In this document: positions 45,701 to 55,710 of the stretch, piece by piece
Position numbering within the stretch: position 1 is the first letter of the stretch
How the letters are laid out: every line of letters starts with the position of its first letter
Assembly: GCF_008298035.1 (NCBI RefSeq)
Contig: NZ_CP042910.1
Location: forward strand, 2,247,001-2,311,000
Reading direction: 5' to 3'
DNA: 64,000 bases
DNA from: Gimesia maris
GTDB taxonomy: Bacteria > Planctomycetota > Planctomycetia > Planctomycetales > Planctomycetaceae
The notes under the pieces: generated by a model
Told to the model about the DNA's origin: nothing
Databases searched by the model: none
The model's input: the letters and a program-made list of their open reading frames with translations, nothing else
Position numbers and translations under genes: made by a program

Positions 45701-48700
45701 GTGGCCAACCTGAATGGAATTCTGCAAGCGGGAACAGATATCACCGTGAATGGTGGAACTCAGGCTGATCAGGTCATCATTGACTCGAATGGTGGTCCCT
45801 CTAACGATGGTGGTACCGTGGACGGCATTCAGTCGCTCTTCACTTTCGTGGGTGGTGGTGGTTCTGATGAACTAATTGTCGATGACTCCGGCGATAACAC
45901 TGGTGATAACATTATCATCCAGAATACGGCGCCTGGAGTTGGTGCGGTAATCGGTGCTGGTGCAGTGACTCTCAGTTATGAAGACCTGGAAGATCTGACA
46001 GTCTATTCCGGGTCCGACGCAGATGATATTACGGTCAATCCCAATATATCAACGGCGATCAATATCATCGGCGGGAATCCGACGACCTCTCCCGGCGATT
46101 CACTGACTTATCTCACTCCTTTTGGGGAAGGTTCTACCTACACACCAACGGGAGCCGACAGTGGTACGATCGCTGCGACAGGTGGGTTCCAGACAGTCAC
46201 ATTCGATGAAATCGAAACGGTGACTCTGGGAGGCAGTGTCACGGTTACTGGTACCGCCGACGATGATGTGCTGACCATCACCGCGACTTCTGCCAACGCC
46301 GGAACCTACCAGATTGTATCCGGGGGCGTGCCAGGTCCTGTCGTAAACATCAATTCCATCACCGATTTTACCTTCAACGGTGGTGACGGCGACGATGTTT
46401 TGATCATCGACAACTCCGGGATTGCTCCTACAGCAGGCTCAGACCTGTTTAACCCCGTCGACGGTATCTTCTTCAACGGCCAGGGTAACACTGTTGTGGG
46501 TGACAGCCTGCAGATTCTGGGTGGCGATGCCACAACCGTAGAACACCGTTTCACCAATAACAATGACGGCAGCATCCACATTGATGGTTCGCCCACTGCT
46601 ACCATTACTTATACCGGTCTGGAACCGATTCAGGATGATATTACCGCCACCGATCGTATTTTCAGCTTCCTGGGTGGAGCCGAAACGATCACACTGTCTG
46701 ATGATGGTGATGTGGGCGATGGTGAGTCGACGATTGATTCCGATCTGGCTGAATCCGTCACATTTGCACATCCAAGTGGCACCGTGACAATTAACACTGA
46801 AGCCTCTGGCGGCAGTGGAGCAGACCTGGTGCAGATCAACGCGGTCGATGCGAACTTCACTGCGAACCTGACTGTGAACGCGGGCAATGATGATACGATC
46901 ATCACCACTACTGTTGACATCGGTGCGGGGATTGCAGATCTGAATGCAGGTATCGTTAATATCAATAACGTATTTACTACAACGGGCAGTGTGGACATTG
47001 ATGCGGAAACGACGATCGTGTTCACTCCAGCCGGTGTGATTGACGCTGGTGCCAGCAACATTGACCTGACCGTCAACAACGGTAATATCGCATTAGGACA
47101 GGTCACGACTACGGGCGATGTGACGCTCACGGCTACCGCTGGCATACCAGCTCTCGGTATCATCAGTGATATCAATCTTGGTGTCAATAACATTACCGCG
47201 ACCAATGCTACGCTGGTTTCCAGTGGGGATGTCGGTTTCTTAGATGCATTAGAAATCGCTGTTACTGCTTTGGAGGCTAATGCAGGTGGTCTTTTAAATG
47301 TGGATAACACGGGCACCCTGGATATTGGATTTACCGGCGGCATCAATGGAGTAACTGTGGGAGCCGCTTCTACGATTACTTCCACCGGAACCCTGTCAGT
47401 GACAGAAGATATAACCGCGACCGGTTCCGGGCTGATTCATGTGGAGTCCTCCGCCGGCAACGTTCAGATGACGTCTGGTACACAAATCGACGGGGGCTCT
47501 GGTGATGTGGAAGTGGTCGCAGCGAATGACGTTCAACTCGGTCTGTTGACGACCTCCGCCAATGTCTCTGTCACCGCCACTGCCGGCGAAATTACCGACA
47601 ACAACGCGGGATCGACTAACATCAACGCGGTTAACGCCACGTTGACTGCCGGCACCGGTGCTGGCGTGGGCGATGCCTTGGAAACGACGATCACCGCTCT
47701 GGAAGCCAATACCGGAGCTGGTCTGGAAGTCGACGATGCAGGAACACTTAACATCGGGTTTACCGGTGGGATTGTTGGATTGACTGCTGGGGCACCCTCG
47801 CGTGTTACCTCGAGTGGTACCATGACCGTGACAGAAGGTATTACCGCTTCTGGTGGCAACCTGCAACTGGAAAACACGGTTGACGATTTTGTCTTGAATG
47901 CTTCTACAACGATTTCCAATACGGGTGGGTTTGCAATACAGGTGGACTCTGCCAATGATCTGACCGTGAACGGTACGGTGCAGACGGCAGCAGGTGCCAT
48001 AACCCTGCGGGCGGACAATGATCTGCTGTTGGGGAGCAGTTCCTTGGTCGATACTGTCGTAGGCACCTCCACTGCGACGGTCACGCTGACTGCTGATTTC
48101 GATGATAACGACAGTGGTGTCTTCTCGCAGGATGGCGGGGGAACGAGTCTGGTCAACGCCCGCGATGGTGTTTTGAACGTGACCGCCGAAGGGAACATCG
48201 AGATTGCCGATCTGCGGGGAGCCACAGTCCAGGTTGATTCCGAAGACGGGGCGATTCTAGACAATACCAGCCCTGGCGAAGCCCCCCTGATCACCGCTAC
48301 CAACGCCTATCTGGAAGCCGGCACCAGTGTGGGAACCGGCGATGACATCAATACCGCGGTGACGACATTGGCCGGACGCTCTCTGAATGGCCAGTTCCGG
48401 GTCAGTAACACGGGGGCGTTGACGATTGGTACGGTAGGCGGCTTCCCCGCGGGGGTGGTCGCAACGAATGGTTCCGTCACCATTTCTACTGTAGATACCG
48501 TCGGAGCTGACGATGACTTGACGATCAATACCGGTGTCACTGTACAATCCACGACCGCGAGTGTGGAATTGAATGTCGGAGATGACTTCACGCTGACAGC
48601 CGGCGGCACCATCCAGGCGGCATCGACGATTGCGATCAATGTCGATCCCAGTGCAGGCGATCTCGATTTGGCAGGATCAACAGTGGATCTGCTGGGGAAC

Positions 48701-51700
48701 GTGATTGCCGCCCAAACCACGATTAGCGGTGGTGATGACTCCGACACGTTCAATATTCTGCCGACCCAGGACTCGCCGATTACCGTGAACGGTGGCGATC
48801 CTACACTACCAGTTGTTCCCGGCGATGTGTTGAATCTGGACTTCAGTGGGTTAGCTTCGCCTCCGGTTCTGACATTGGGTGTTGATGCTGGCTCAGGAGC
48901 ATTCAGTTTCCTGGCTCCCGATTTAGAGCAACCCGTGAATTACTCGAGTATCGAAAACGTGAATACCAGCGTAGGTGGATATCACCTGGTGCTCAACATG
49001 TTCACATCCGGTTTCCAGGACAGCAGCGACGATACGATTGATGCGACTGTAGATGCAACAGACACCGATCTGCTGCTGGATATCAACGGAGGCAACTTCT
49101 TCACCGGAGCCGTCGCCGACATCCTGTCCTTCACTACAATCGGTTCGACCGATAACGAAACATTGAACATCAATGAGAATGGGAATGGTGTTTTGCCATT
49201 CTTCCAGGGGGCAGCTCCGGCGACGATTCCTGGATCCAACGGTTCGCATTTGAATACATCGGCTCAGACGTTCCTGGATGCGGAATTTGCAGGGGCGGCT
49301 CCCTTTACCGTTGACGACATCACGATTCACTATGACGGGGGGCTGGGAACAGATACCCTCAATGTGAACTTCACGTCAGATCATAATACGGGTTACTTCT
49401 CAGATACCGACGATGGTCTGGGCAGTGGTAATATTGGTGCCGCTACTACAGCCGGTGCCGACATTGATCTGGGACTGTCTTTCGCTCGCCTGGAAGGCGT
49501 GGGGATCAATGGTACTGCGACCGGCGGATTACGCGTGGATGCCTCTTCGACTCCCCTTACCGACAATATTACGATTAGCGATGACGGAACTCCTGCAGAC
49601 GGTATTTCACTCATCGACGGAAACATGCAGTTCACCGATCTACTCTTTTCTGGTTTTGATGATCTGCAGGTCGTTTCCGGAACGGGGGCCGAAACACTGG
49701 ATCTGGTTGGTCTGGATTCGGACACCACCCTGACCGATGTGGAACTGAATGCGGATGATGTGGATGGTACGGATACAGGCAACGATACGATCCGTGTGCA
49801 GTCTACTCCTACAGGTACCGTGACCAATGTCACCGTCCGGGGGGGGCTGGGGAATGATCTGATCCAGATCTTCGATGCTGGTAATACCGTTGATAATATT
49901 TTCGCCGCGATTACGGTCTTCGGGGAAGATGGAACTGACACTTTAACACTGGATGACTCCGGTGATGTGACCGGTGATGATACGTTTGAAGTGACCTCCA
50001 CAACTATTGAAGGCATCAGCAGTTCTCCCGGAACCGACGTGACATTTACAGACATCGATAATCTGAACGTCACGGGAACCGCCGGCAATGACACCATCAA
50101 TGTAAATCTGGGAGCATCGCTGGATCTGAATAACGTCGAAATCAACGGTTCCGGTGGCGATGATACCTTCAATCTGCAGAACAGTACGCCAGCGGGCGTT
50201 GATACCCGCTTAAATGGTGATGCAGGCCTGGATGATTTCATTTTCCTGGCGAGTAACGTGCTGACGGGCGTCATCGATGGTGGTGCTGATGTCGACACGA
50301 TTGACTACAGTAGCTATACCCCGGCCGTGCATGTCATCTTAAATGCAGTAGGTACGACTGATGGTTTCAGGGGAACCGAATCAACCAGTATTCTGGAAAC
50401 GGTACTCTCCACAGGATTCGATAATATCGACAACCTGATCGGTTCAGCTGGCGTGGATACGCTGCAAGGCCCTGATCTGAGTAATTACTGGGGCATCACT
50501 TCTACCGACGAAGGCTTCATCATTGCCGATCGGACCAATCTGAACAGTGGTCGTCCGACAGTAGCCGGGGATGCGATTGCCAGCGGAGCGGAAGAGCGTC
50601 TGGATTTCACCAGCTTCCAGAACCTGATTGGTGGCTCGCAGGATGATCGATTCGACCTGTCTGACGGAGCTGGCCTGACGGGAACACTCGACGGTGACAG
50701 TGGAAATGACAGCCTGGATTACCGGGACTTTACAACGGGTGTGACAGTCAACCTGTTTGCAGGAACTGCCACCAATATTGGTAGTCTGCTCGCTGGTGCC
50801 GGCGGTGGTGACGATGATAACAGCATTGAAAACGTGTTCGGTGGTGATGGTAACGATAACATCACCGGCGATAATGATAATAACATTCTGGGAGACGGTC
50901 TCGGCAGCGACAACCTGGACGGCGGTGGCTTCGGTGCTGGCGGTGGTATCGGGGCAGGTGGTTCTGGTAATGGCGGAAACGATGTGTTCCTGATCGAACC
51001 CGGAAACGCCGGCAGTGCCGATGTGATTACTGACATTCATGGTAATGATACCGTCGACTTCCGTTTTGCCAGTGCCGGCATCACGTTTGACGTTGACATC
51101 ATCAACGAGGCACAGACTGTCTTCGGTACGAGCACGGTTGAACTGCGACAGATTCAGCCCGAGCAGCCTGATACGAATCCAAGCTTCATGGAAAATGTGG
51201 TCGGCAGCCAGCAAGACGATTATATCTACATCGATCCCCTGTCCCAGGATGGTAACTTCCCGATCGACGGGCCTCCGGTTCTGCGTTCTGCTGATGGACA
51301 GGGGGGCACAGACTTCCTGGATTTCGACTCCAAGGGACAGGAAGTCATCGACACCGGCTTCTCCCTGACTGCAGACGGCGTGGGTACCGTCCAGTACCTG
51401 AACTTCGAAAATGTGACGCCTTTTGAAGATAATCCCGCCTTCATTATCGATAATGGCGATCCTGGATTCACATTCACTGGCGATTGGCCCTGGTATACTC
51501 TTAGCAATACCTATCTCACCACTGGTGCCGGATTTGAAGACGACTTTTATGTTACTGACGCTGAAACTCCCTTTAGTACCGGTCCTGCCCAGGCTTACTG
51601 GGAATTCTTTGGGCTGACTCCTGGTGAATATCGCGTTTCCGTGACCTGGCCTTTCTCTGAGAATCCTTCAGCCGCACAGTTCAAGGCAACGGATGCTCCG

Positions 51701-54700
51701 TTTACCGTCTATGACGGGACTCGCGATGAAATCGGTTCCACTGCCATTGATCATGGGACCTTTGATCTGAATCAGCAGTTGGAACCGGATGATTATTCAG
51801 CCGATGGCACCACCTGGGAAATTCTGGATACGTTTACCATAAGCAGCAGAACGTTGACCGTGATGCTGACCAACCTTGCCGACGGGTATATTACCGCCGA
51901 TGCAATCCGGATCGAACGCGTTTCTGCCGGACCAGAGATTGATCTGGTAGATGTGACCGATCCCATGGAACCTCCGGCACAGATTGTCGACGGTGAACCC
52001 GACGGGATTCAGTTCGGTCCCACAGAACTGTTGACCGATGTGGTGCGTACGTTTGAAATTACCAATTCTGGCTCATCAGATCTGACGATCAGTAATGTTT
52101 TAGTACCCACCGGTTACGAAACCACTCTGACGAATCAGGTTATCGGAAGCGGGAATACGGTCTCATTTACAATTACCATGGGATCTGACACCTTCGGCGA
52201 CCGTTCCGGTATCTTCTCATTCGAAACGGATGATGTGGATGAATCGACCTTCAATATTCTGCTGGATGGTCAGGTTTCCAATGTCATCATCATCGACGAT
52301 GGGGATGCAGACTTTTCAGCGACACCCGGTTTTATAAATTTTCCCACGCTGGAGAATCTGGGATCGAACGGTTATGAAGGCGATGTGACAGGGGCTGTTC
52401 CCAATGATCCTGGCAGCACACCAGCTCCAGGACTGGAAACTGCTACCTGGACCTTTTCCGGCCTGACGAACGGAAACTATCGGGTCTCTACAACCTGGTC
52501 TCAATATTTCAATCGTGTGGAAGATGCTCCTTACTCACTGAATGGTGGTTCGATTATTGAGGTCGATCAGAGTGTAGCACCTTCCAGTTTTGTGGAAGAT
52601 GGAGTTGCCTGGTTCGATCTGAGTACTTCATTCAATGTCACTACCGGGGAACTGGTCGTCACCCTGACGAACGAAGCCAGTAACTGGGTCCGGGATCACT
52701 GGGATCTGGCTAACGGAGTGATTGCGGATGCGGTTCGCATTGAATACCTGCCTGTACCGGATATTGAGATCACAGTTGATGGCTCACCCGTGGATGATGA
52801 CACGGGTGTGGTAGACTTCGGCAGCACACTGCCTGGCATCCCCGTGATCAAAGAATTTACGATTACCAACCTGTCAACAACTGACGCAGTGAATGTGACG
52901 GGACTGATTGAATTCCCACCGGGTTTCAGTATCCTGCCCACTTCACCGTTCGGTACAGATACGGCTACAGTCCCACTTGCCGCCGGTGCGAGTATTACTT
53001 TCAGCATTCAGTTTGACGGGGGAACGAACGGTACCACATTTGGTAAAGTGTCCTTTACGACAGGGGATGCTGACGAGAACCCGTATAACTTTACGGTTCG
53101 TGGAGAAGCGGGGCCGGCGACTGTCGGAATTAACGATACCAATTTCTCTAAATCTGGGACCTGGCAGGAAGTGAATCCAGAAAACATAGGCGATCCTCTG
53201 TTTCTGTATGCGAATGAATTGTACCAGCCCGGAACTGGTGCCAATGCCGCGACCTGGAGCTTTGATGTGGAACCGGGGCGATATCAGGTCGTTGCTCACT
53301 GGACTGTCGATCCTGGCGTGACCATGAACGGTTCGGGGGCTGCTTCAAATGCTCCTTACACAATCTCTGATGGACTTTCTCCCGTAATTGTCTATGTGAA
53401 TCAACAGACCAGTTCCAATGATTTCCTCGATGATGGAATTCTCTGGGAATACATCGGCGATCCGTTTGTGGTTTCCGACCCCAGTTCAACATTGACCGTT
53501 CAGTTGACCGATGATGCTGATGGTATCGTTTACGCGGATCAGATTCGCATCTATCGAGTTGTCGATCCGGTGGTCAAAGTCGAAGTGGATGGCGGTACGG
53601 TTGAAGACAGCGGGACAGTCAACTTTGATGACACGATCGTGGGAGCTTCTGTGGTCAAGACATTCACTGTGAGCAATTACGGTGAACGAAACATGGCACT
53701 GAGCCCAACAATCAATCTACCTGCCGGCTTCAGTCTCATCAGTGGGTTTGGATCAACTAATCTGGCACCTGGTGCATCCACCACCTTTACCCTGCAGATG
53801 GATGCCAGCTCAGCCGGCAGCTTCGAAGGTATGGTCTCATTCGGTGTCGATTCTTCCGATGCGAATCCGTTTAACTTTACCGTTACCGGGTCAGCAGCAA
53901 ACTCCATGATTATTGACAATGGTGATCTGGGTTACACGACCAGTGGTAACTGGATTCCACAATCCAGCACTACAATCTACGATTATTACGAAGATGACCA
54001 GGATGTATTGGCCAGTGATAATCTTCCCAGTACAGATACCGCTACCTGGGATTTCACGAACCTCGCAGCAGGTACATACAGTATCTCTTCACACTGGGGT
54101 TCCCACAGTAACCTGTCTTCCAATGCTCAATTTTTGATTTCAGGAATATTGGGTGGCGATATCACCGTATCGCTGGACCAGCGTTATGCTGCCGACGATT
54201 TTGTTGATGGTAGTGGTGTGAACTGGGAAGCACTGGGAACATTCCAGGTTGCCGGCGGTAGTGATTTAACGATTACTTTGCTGGATAATGGAACTCCCGG
54301 TAGATTGGCCGCTGATGCGATGCGTCTGGAAGTGCTGTTACCCGGTACGATTGATCCGGAAATCGAAATCGAGGCAGGTGCCGTCAGCCTGGTTGATAGT
54401 GTAAGCAACATCGATCTGGGTACCGCCTTCTATGGAGAAACACTGTCCCAGACATTTACGATTACGAATACCGGAACCGATACTCTGAGTCTATCTTCTG
54501 TCACCCTGACTAATGGCTCTGTGTTCGGTGTTCCAGTTCTCCCTGATTTTACAATATACGCTGGTCAATCGACGACGTTTACAGTGGAATTCAACAGTAC
54601 GGGAACAGCCGGTCCGGAAACCAGCTTACTTACTATAAACAGTAACGATAGTGACGAAGGCTCGTTCGAGATTGATCTGTCTGCCACGATGACGACTACA

Positions 54701-55609
54701 CTGATTATCGACGACGGTGATACCGGTTTCAGCAGCACAGGTGACTTCTTTGCGACAAGCTGGCTGGCCTATTACGAGTGGGATGCCCATCAGCTGAATA
54801 CCGGTGATACCGGAACGGCAACCTGGGAATTCAGTGGTCTGAATCCTGGTGACAACTTTAATGTATACGCGACCTGGTCTGCCCATGGAAGTCTGGCCAC
54901 CAATGCGGAATACTCGATTAACGCGGGTGGTCCAATTGTGGTCAATCAGCGTCTGGCCCCCAATGACCTGAACAGTGATGGGGCGAACTGGGAGCTTTTG
55001 GGAACTGTGAATGTCACAGCCGGTGGTTTGATTTCTGTTACACTGTCTGAGAATGCTGCCGATGGAAGAATCCGGGCTGATGCTATTCGCATCGAACGCA
55101 CGGGGCCACTGATGGCGGCAGCGGGTGTCAGTACTTCGAATGCTCCTGCGATTACTCAATCCGATCTGGATTCTGTTCGCGACGCTGCATTGAGCTACTG
55201 GAAATCGACAGGATTAAGTGAAACCCAGATCAGTCTGCTGGAGTCTGTCAGTTTTGTTCTGGCTGATCTTCCTGATGCAATGCTGGGGGCCGCGACTACC
55301 ACTACAATTCTGATCGACGTCAATGCCGCTGGCTATGGCTGGTTTGTGGATGACACGCCGTTCGACAACAGTGAATTCAGCCTGGATGCCAGTGGTGAAC
55401 TGATTGCCGGTACTGGAAGTGCAGCCTATGGCCAGATGGATCTGTTGACGGTTATGCTGCATGAAATGGGCCATACTCTGGGTTACGATCATGACGATGA
55501 TGGTGACTCGCTGATGAGTGATGCTCTGGATGCCTCGGAACGCCATCTGCCTGAAATCGATGATTTCTTCAGCGGTGTAGCTGACGGGGATAACCCACTG
55601 CTGGACTAA
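39746..55609 (+). CDS. Giant secreted multidomain protein with C-terminal metzincin site
   Basis: A 5287-residue protein. ATG 39746 has AAGGA 9 nt upstream; a TTG at 39719 is less likely. The N-terminus is basic and carries LEDRTLL (46-52), the planctomycete export motif of the L-E-x-R-x-LL type. Then come parallel beta-helix repeats to about residue 1650. These include two long homologous blocks (about 506-850 and 1305-1655), each opening A-S-G-N-W-W-G. The middle is low-complexity beta repeats with short haemolysin-like GGDGNDNITGDNDNN (about 3699). From about 3900, five golvesin/xanthan-lyase-like modules (IIDNGDPGF, IIDDGDADF and so on) alternate with four ASH/choice-of-anchor-D-like modules. 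The end (about 5140-5287) has LHEMGHTLGYDH (zinc site) and a Met-turn-like DSLMSDAL. Likely an adhesin or surface protease; monocistronic. Confidence 0.88.
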   Translation: MLLTNWLNTLTSRIRKRRVFRSRDRRDIRKRWQSIVNNQISTTEALEDRTLLTTFLVDDDFSGLTNGDAIADFDPVTGGDQAGVFGTHAFATIQDAVTAAASSGDLSDIIYIADGTYNENVTVGTSIEFIGAGTAATTVTGSGILFTVAADDVRFQDMTLQNATQGIRVNSVVDNLQVDNLSFEGIVSGTYGIEIHNSAVLTNLSVANSFFSGTGGTGIRMASTAVADGIHVNNTEFDGMKNAINEASNNTVTGGHLRDLQVTNSTFQNISDVSIYAEDMRDSNISGNDFFGNPAGDSERDIVLNNKYSANGMAFGNIQITNNSFSNSDRPAIQLDSRAEAITGAVTISDNTFDSDIGTLTYSWTRIDVNLNSSYSHAPVTINNNSITFTGSASAGSTGTSAISLSGGSDAITISGNTLTDNTTLVGYETTGIFIATDNSYSGAISPTAVIDISNNFISGFDAAIGLYDLQASTPGGLTTGAQVNVTNNSLAGNTAGVTSGTGEIVNASGNWWGSFDEGDVAGLMTVGVDFSSYLNSGTDTDGGTAGFQGNFNVVNVTALGDQTGPLSRIQEAIEAVNPGGTINIASGTYAGNVDATATGIDKSVKLVPGSSPGQVVINGDLKLDGNDIVDIEVNGTTAGTEYDQFVVNGDLALGGATLNLIDGHTPDVAESFILIENNGPNPVGGTFNGYPEGYVFTDFLGVGGLSAYLTYAGGDGNDVAIYTEIPAPVVDIPADGGADEYVMQIIGGNVVITEVGSGNVVSNTPLSALEGTLVINGEAGANDTLTIDMTGIDQTTDLQIIFNGGTGGFDTLELVNGNLDSMEFRYVDPSSGSIRLNGSGSDFISYTGLEPVTSTVNATNVTLTYTGGAEIIDISDLGGGQTRANSSLGEMTDFFNPTGTLTINAGTGADTININSLAAGYTANIIINGGDETDTINVDSSVSLAAGKTIQFNAEVVELTGDVTADAITGTATTVNITGSAGGAEIQDAIDLAASGATINIAAGTYSGLISLNKSVDLLGANAGIDPNSMVRGAESIINHAGFYAINPTADDATIDGFSFVGNGGRVIDSYADANNLTIANNIFNNTNIPGGQGGIQLQSGSFDDLTVEQNLFQFTGGGAALLVGAGGSFERMHIVGNHFAGTTGGIFQNGGTINDAVVEQNEFTGDVGMNMGDAGNIQIRENTFDGTFFTGFQVGTIGGEIVGNTFQNIEASPGFFGQAFELWGGQYGTTVSENVTIENNVIHYNDVVGAAEPTHGIRLRLPDGGPGIDASTIHINNNTFIDGGVHGDAKAIRHFGDQTTAADASGNWWGTTNESSIEALMEDADGGTPLMVDFTSFLDDGTDQNVGLAGFQGDFSTLNVTALGSQTGPAGRIQEAISNVTFGGTVNILSGTYAGNVDATVTGINKNVTLAPGNSPGQVVINGDLILNGDDFLDIEINGQTAGSGYDQFIVNGAVVLNDAALNLTNTYSPVDGDRFTLIDNDAADGITGTFIGFPEGHEFTNFLGSGLNAYLTYVGGNGNDVVIHMEDSTPEVTLPANGTTDHYSLEIDGTNVVIKDVTTGDIISSTPLASLEGTLVINGEDGQNDTLSIDMTGIDDTTPLQIQFNGGTGGFDTLELLGGSLNSVEHIFTSDSSGSVQLNGSGTDFIRYTGLEPVLDTIVAGDRTFSFTGAAEIITLSDDGVAANGTSRIDSDLFGEVVTFLNPTDNIFINTEVSGGSGADLVDIVGLDSDFDANLTVTAGTDDTINTGTVDIGSGALDLTGGQVNVNGAFTTTGSVDIVSTFGNITFASAGSIDAGTSEIDLTAASNVNSLNVTTTSEVRVTATTGGINDLTLNAQITADRVALRAGTGGITGITTNVNTLAARATDGGFDIDNIGSLEIGSVNGLDGITANSSQIYVTATGALTVNQAVSAETIGYLRAVDAASAGQDLNVNAGVTTTSGNLNLQAGDNLNLATGVTLNAAAALILNIDSPFGGVADAAGGVANLNGILQAGTDITVNGGTQADQVIIDSNGGPSNDGGTVDGIQSLFTFVGGGGSDELIVDDSGDNTGDNIIIQNTAPGVGAVIGAGAVTLSYEDLEDLTVYSGSDADDITVNPNISTAINIIGGNPTTSPGDSLTYLTPFGEGSTYTPTGADSGTIAATGGFQTVTFDEIETVTLGGSVTVTGTADDDVLTITATSANAGTYQIVSGGVPGPVVNINSITDFTFNGGDGDDVLIIDNSGIAPTAGSDLFNPVDGIFFNGQGNTVVGDSLQILGGDATTVEHRFTNNNDGSIHIDGSPTATITYTGLEPIQDDITATDRIFSFLGGAETITLSDDGDVGDGESTIDSDLAESVTFAHPSGTVTINTEASGGSGADLVQINAVDANFTANLTVNAGNDDTIITTTVDIGAGIADLNAGIVNINNVFTTTGSVDIDAETTIVFTPAGVIDAGASNIDLTVNNGNIALGQVTTTGDVTLTATAGIPALGIISDINLGVNNITATNATLVSSGDVGFLDALEIAVTALEANAGGLLNVDNTGTLDIGFTGGINGVTVGAASTITSTGTLSVTEDITATGSGLIHVESSAGNVQMTSGTQIDGGSGDVEVVAANDVQLGLLTTSANVSVTATAGEITDNNAGSTNINAVNATLTAGTGAGVGDALETTITALEANTGAGLEVDDAGTLNIGFTGGIVGLTAGAPSRVTSSGTMTVTEGITASGGNLQLENTVDDFVLNASTTISNTGGFAIQVDSANDLTVNGTVQTAAGAITLRADNDLLLGSSSLVDTVVGTSTATVTLTADFDDNDSGVFSQDGGGTSLVNARDGVLNVTAEGNIEIADLRGATVQVDSEDGAILDNTSPGEAPLITATNAYLEAGTSVGTGDDINTAVTTLAGRSLNGQFRVSNTGALTIGTVGGFPAGVVATNGSVTISTVDTVGADDDLTINTGVTVQSTTASVELNVGDDFTLTAGGTIQAASTIAINVDPSAGDLDLAGSTVDLLGNVIAAQTTISGGDDSDTFNILPTQDSPITVNGGDPTLPVVPGDVLNLDFSGLASPPVLTLGVDAGSGAFSFLAPDLEQPVNYSSIENVNTSVGGYHLVLNMFTSGFQDSSDDTIDATVDATDTDLLLDINGGNFFTGAVADILSFTTIGSTDNETLNINENGNGVLPFFQGAAPATIPGSNGSHLNTSAQTFLDAEFAGAAPFTVDDITIHYDGGLGTDTLNVNFTSDHNTGYFSDTDDGLGSGNIGAATTAGADIDLGLSFARLEGVGINGTATGGLRVDASSTPLTDNITISDDGTPADGISLIDGNMQFTDLLFSGFDDLQVVSGTGAETLDLVGLDSDTTLTDVELNADDVDGTDTGNDTIRVQSTPTGTVTNVTVRGGLGNDLIQIFDAGNTVDNIFAAITVFGEDGTDTLTLDDSGDVTGDDTFEVTSTTIEGISSSPGTDVTFTDIDNLNVTGTAGNDTINVNLGASLDLNNVEINGSGGDDTFNLQNSTPAGVDTRLNGDAGLDDFIFLASNVLTGVIDGGADVDTIDYSSYTPAVHVILNAVGTTDGFRGTESTSILETVLSTGFDNIDNLIGSAGVDTLQGPDLSNYWGITSTDEGFIIADRTNLNSGRPTVAGDAIASGAEERLDFTSFQNLIGGSQDDRFDLSDGAGLTGTLDGDSGNDSLDYRDFTTGVTVNLFAGTATNIGSLLAGAGGGDDDNSIENVFGGDGNDNITGDNDNNILGDGLGSDNLDGGGFGAGGGIGAGGSGNGGNDVFLIEPGNAGSADVITDIHGNDTVDFRFASAGITFDVDIINEAQTVFGTSTVELRQIQPEQPDTNPSFMENVVGSQQDDYIYIDPLSQDGNFPIDGPPVLRSADGQGGTDFLDFDSKGQEVIDTGFSLTADGVGTVQYLNFENVTPFEDNPAFIIDNGDPGFTFTGDWPWYTLSNTYLTTGAGFEDDFYVTDAETPFSTGPAQAYWEFFGLTPGEYRVSVTWPFSENPSAAQFKATDAPFTVYDGTRDEIGSTAIDHGTFDLNQQLEPDDYSADGTTWEILDTFTISSRTLTVMLTNLADGYITADAIRIERVSAGPEIDLVDVTDPMEPPAQIVDGEPDGIQFGPTELLTDVVRTFEITNSGSSDLTISNVLVPTGYETTLTNQVIGSGNTVSFTITMGSDTFGDRSGIFSFETDDVDESTFNILLDGQVSNVIIIDDGDADFSATPGFINFPTLENLGSNGYEGDVTGAVPNDPGSTPAPGLETATWTFSGLTNGNYRVSTTWSQYFNRVEDAPYSLNGGSIIEVDQSVAPSSFVEDGVAWFDLSTSFNVTTGELVVTLTNEASNWVRDHWDLANGVIADAVRIEYLPVPDIEITVDGSPVDDDTGVVDFGSTLPGIPVIKEFTITNLSTTDAVNVTGLIEFPPGFSILPTSPFGTDTATVPLAAGASITFSIQFDGGTNGTTFGKVSFTTGDADENPYNFTVRGEAGPATVGINDTNFSKSGTWQEVNPENIGDPLFLYANELYQPGTGANAATWSFDVEPGRYQVVAHWTVDPGVTMNGSGAASNAPYTISDGLSPVIVYVNQQTSSNDFLDDGILWEYIGDPFVVSDPSSTLTVQLTDDADGIVYADQIRIYRVVDPVVKVEVDGGTVEDSGTVNFDDTIVGASVVKTFTVSNYGERNMALSPTINLPAGFSLISGFGSTNLAPGASTTFTLQMDASSAGSFEGMVSFGVDSSDANPFNFTVTGSAANSMIIDNGDLGYTTSGNWIPQSSTTIYDYYEDDQDVLASDNLPSTDTATWDFTNLAAGTYSISSHWGSHSNLSSNAQFLISGILGGDITVSLDQRYAADDFVDGSGVNWEALGTFQVAGGSDLTITLLDNGTPGRLAADAMRLEVLLPGTIDPEIEIEAGAVSLVDSVSNIDLGTAFYGETLSQTFTITNTGTDTLSLSSVTLTNGSVFGVPVLPDFTIYAGQSTTFTVEFNSTGTAGPETSLLTINSNDSDEGSFEIDLSATMTTTLIIDDGDTGFSSTGDFFATSWLAYYEWDAHQLNTGDTGTATWEFSGLNPGDNFNVYATWSAHGSLATNAEYSINAGGPIVVNQRLAPNDLNSDGANWELLGTVNVTAGGLISVTLSENAADGRIRADAIRIERTGPLMAAAGVSTSNAPAITQSDLDSVRDAALSYWKSTGLSETQISLLESVSFVLADLPDAMLGAATTTTILIDVNAAGYGWFVDDTPFDNSEFSLDASGELIAGTGSAAYGQMDLLTVMLHEMGHTLGYDHDDDGDSLMSDALDASERHLPEIDDFFSGVADGDNPLLD

Positions 55610-55635
55610 ATCAGTCGTGAAAAATGATTGACAGA

Positions 55636-55675
55636 CAGTCCCCGAAAACTTCCGGTTTTCGGGGACTGCTTTTTT
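55636..55675 (+). terminator. Intrinsic terminator after the giant gene
   Basis: AGTCCCCGAAAAC and GTTTTCGGGGACT form a perfect 13-bp stem (55637-55667) with a 5-nt loop; an outer C-G pair extends it to 14 bp. GC and six Ts follow. It lies about 30 bp beyond the stop. Confidence 0.95.
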
Positions 55676-55710
55676 AAATAAGAGGCGAATTCGTCTGACT
55701 GCAGGCGGTC

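Noticed and set aside
44695..50298. Long minus-strand open frames within the giant gene (for example 44695-45423, 46630-47385 and 49393-50298)
   Set aside because: Serine, proline and valine-rich shadows of Gly/Thr/Asp-rich codons on the plus strand, without starts or domains.
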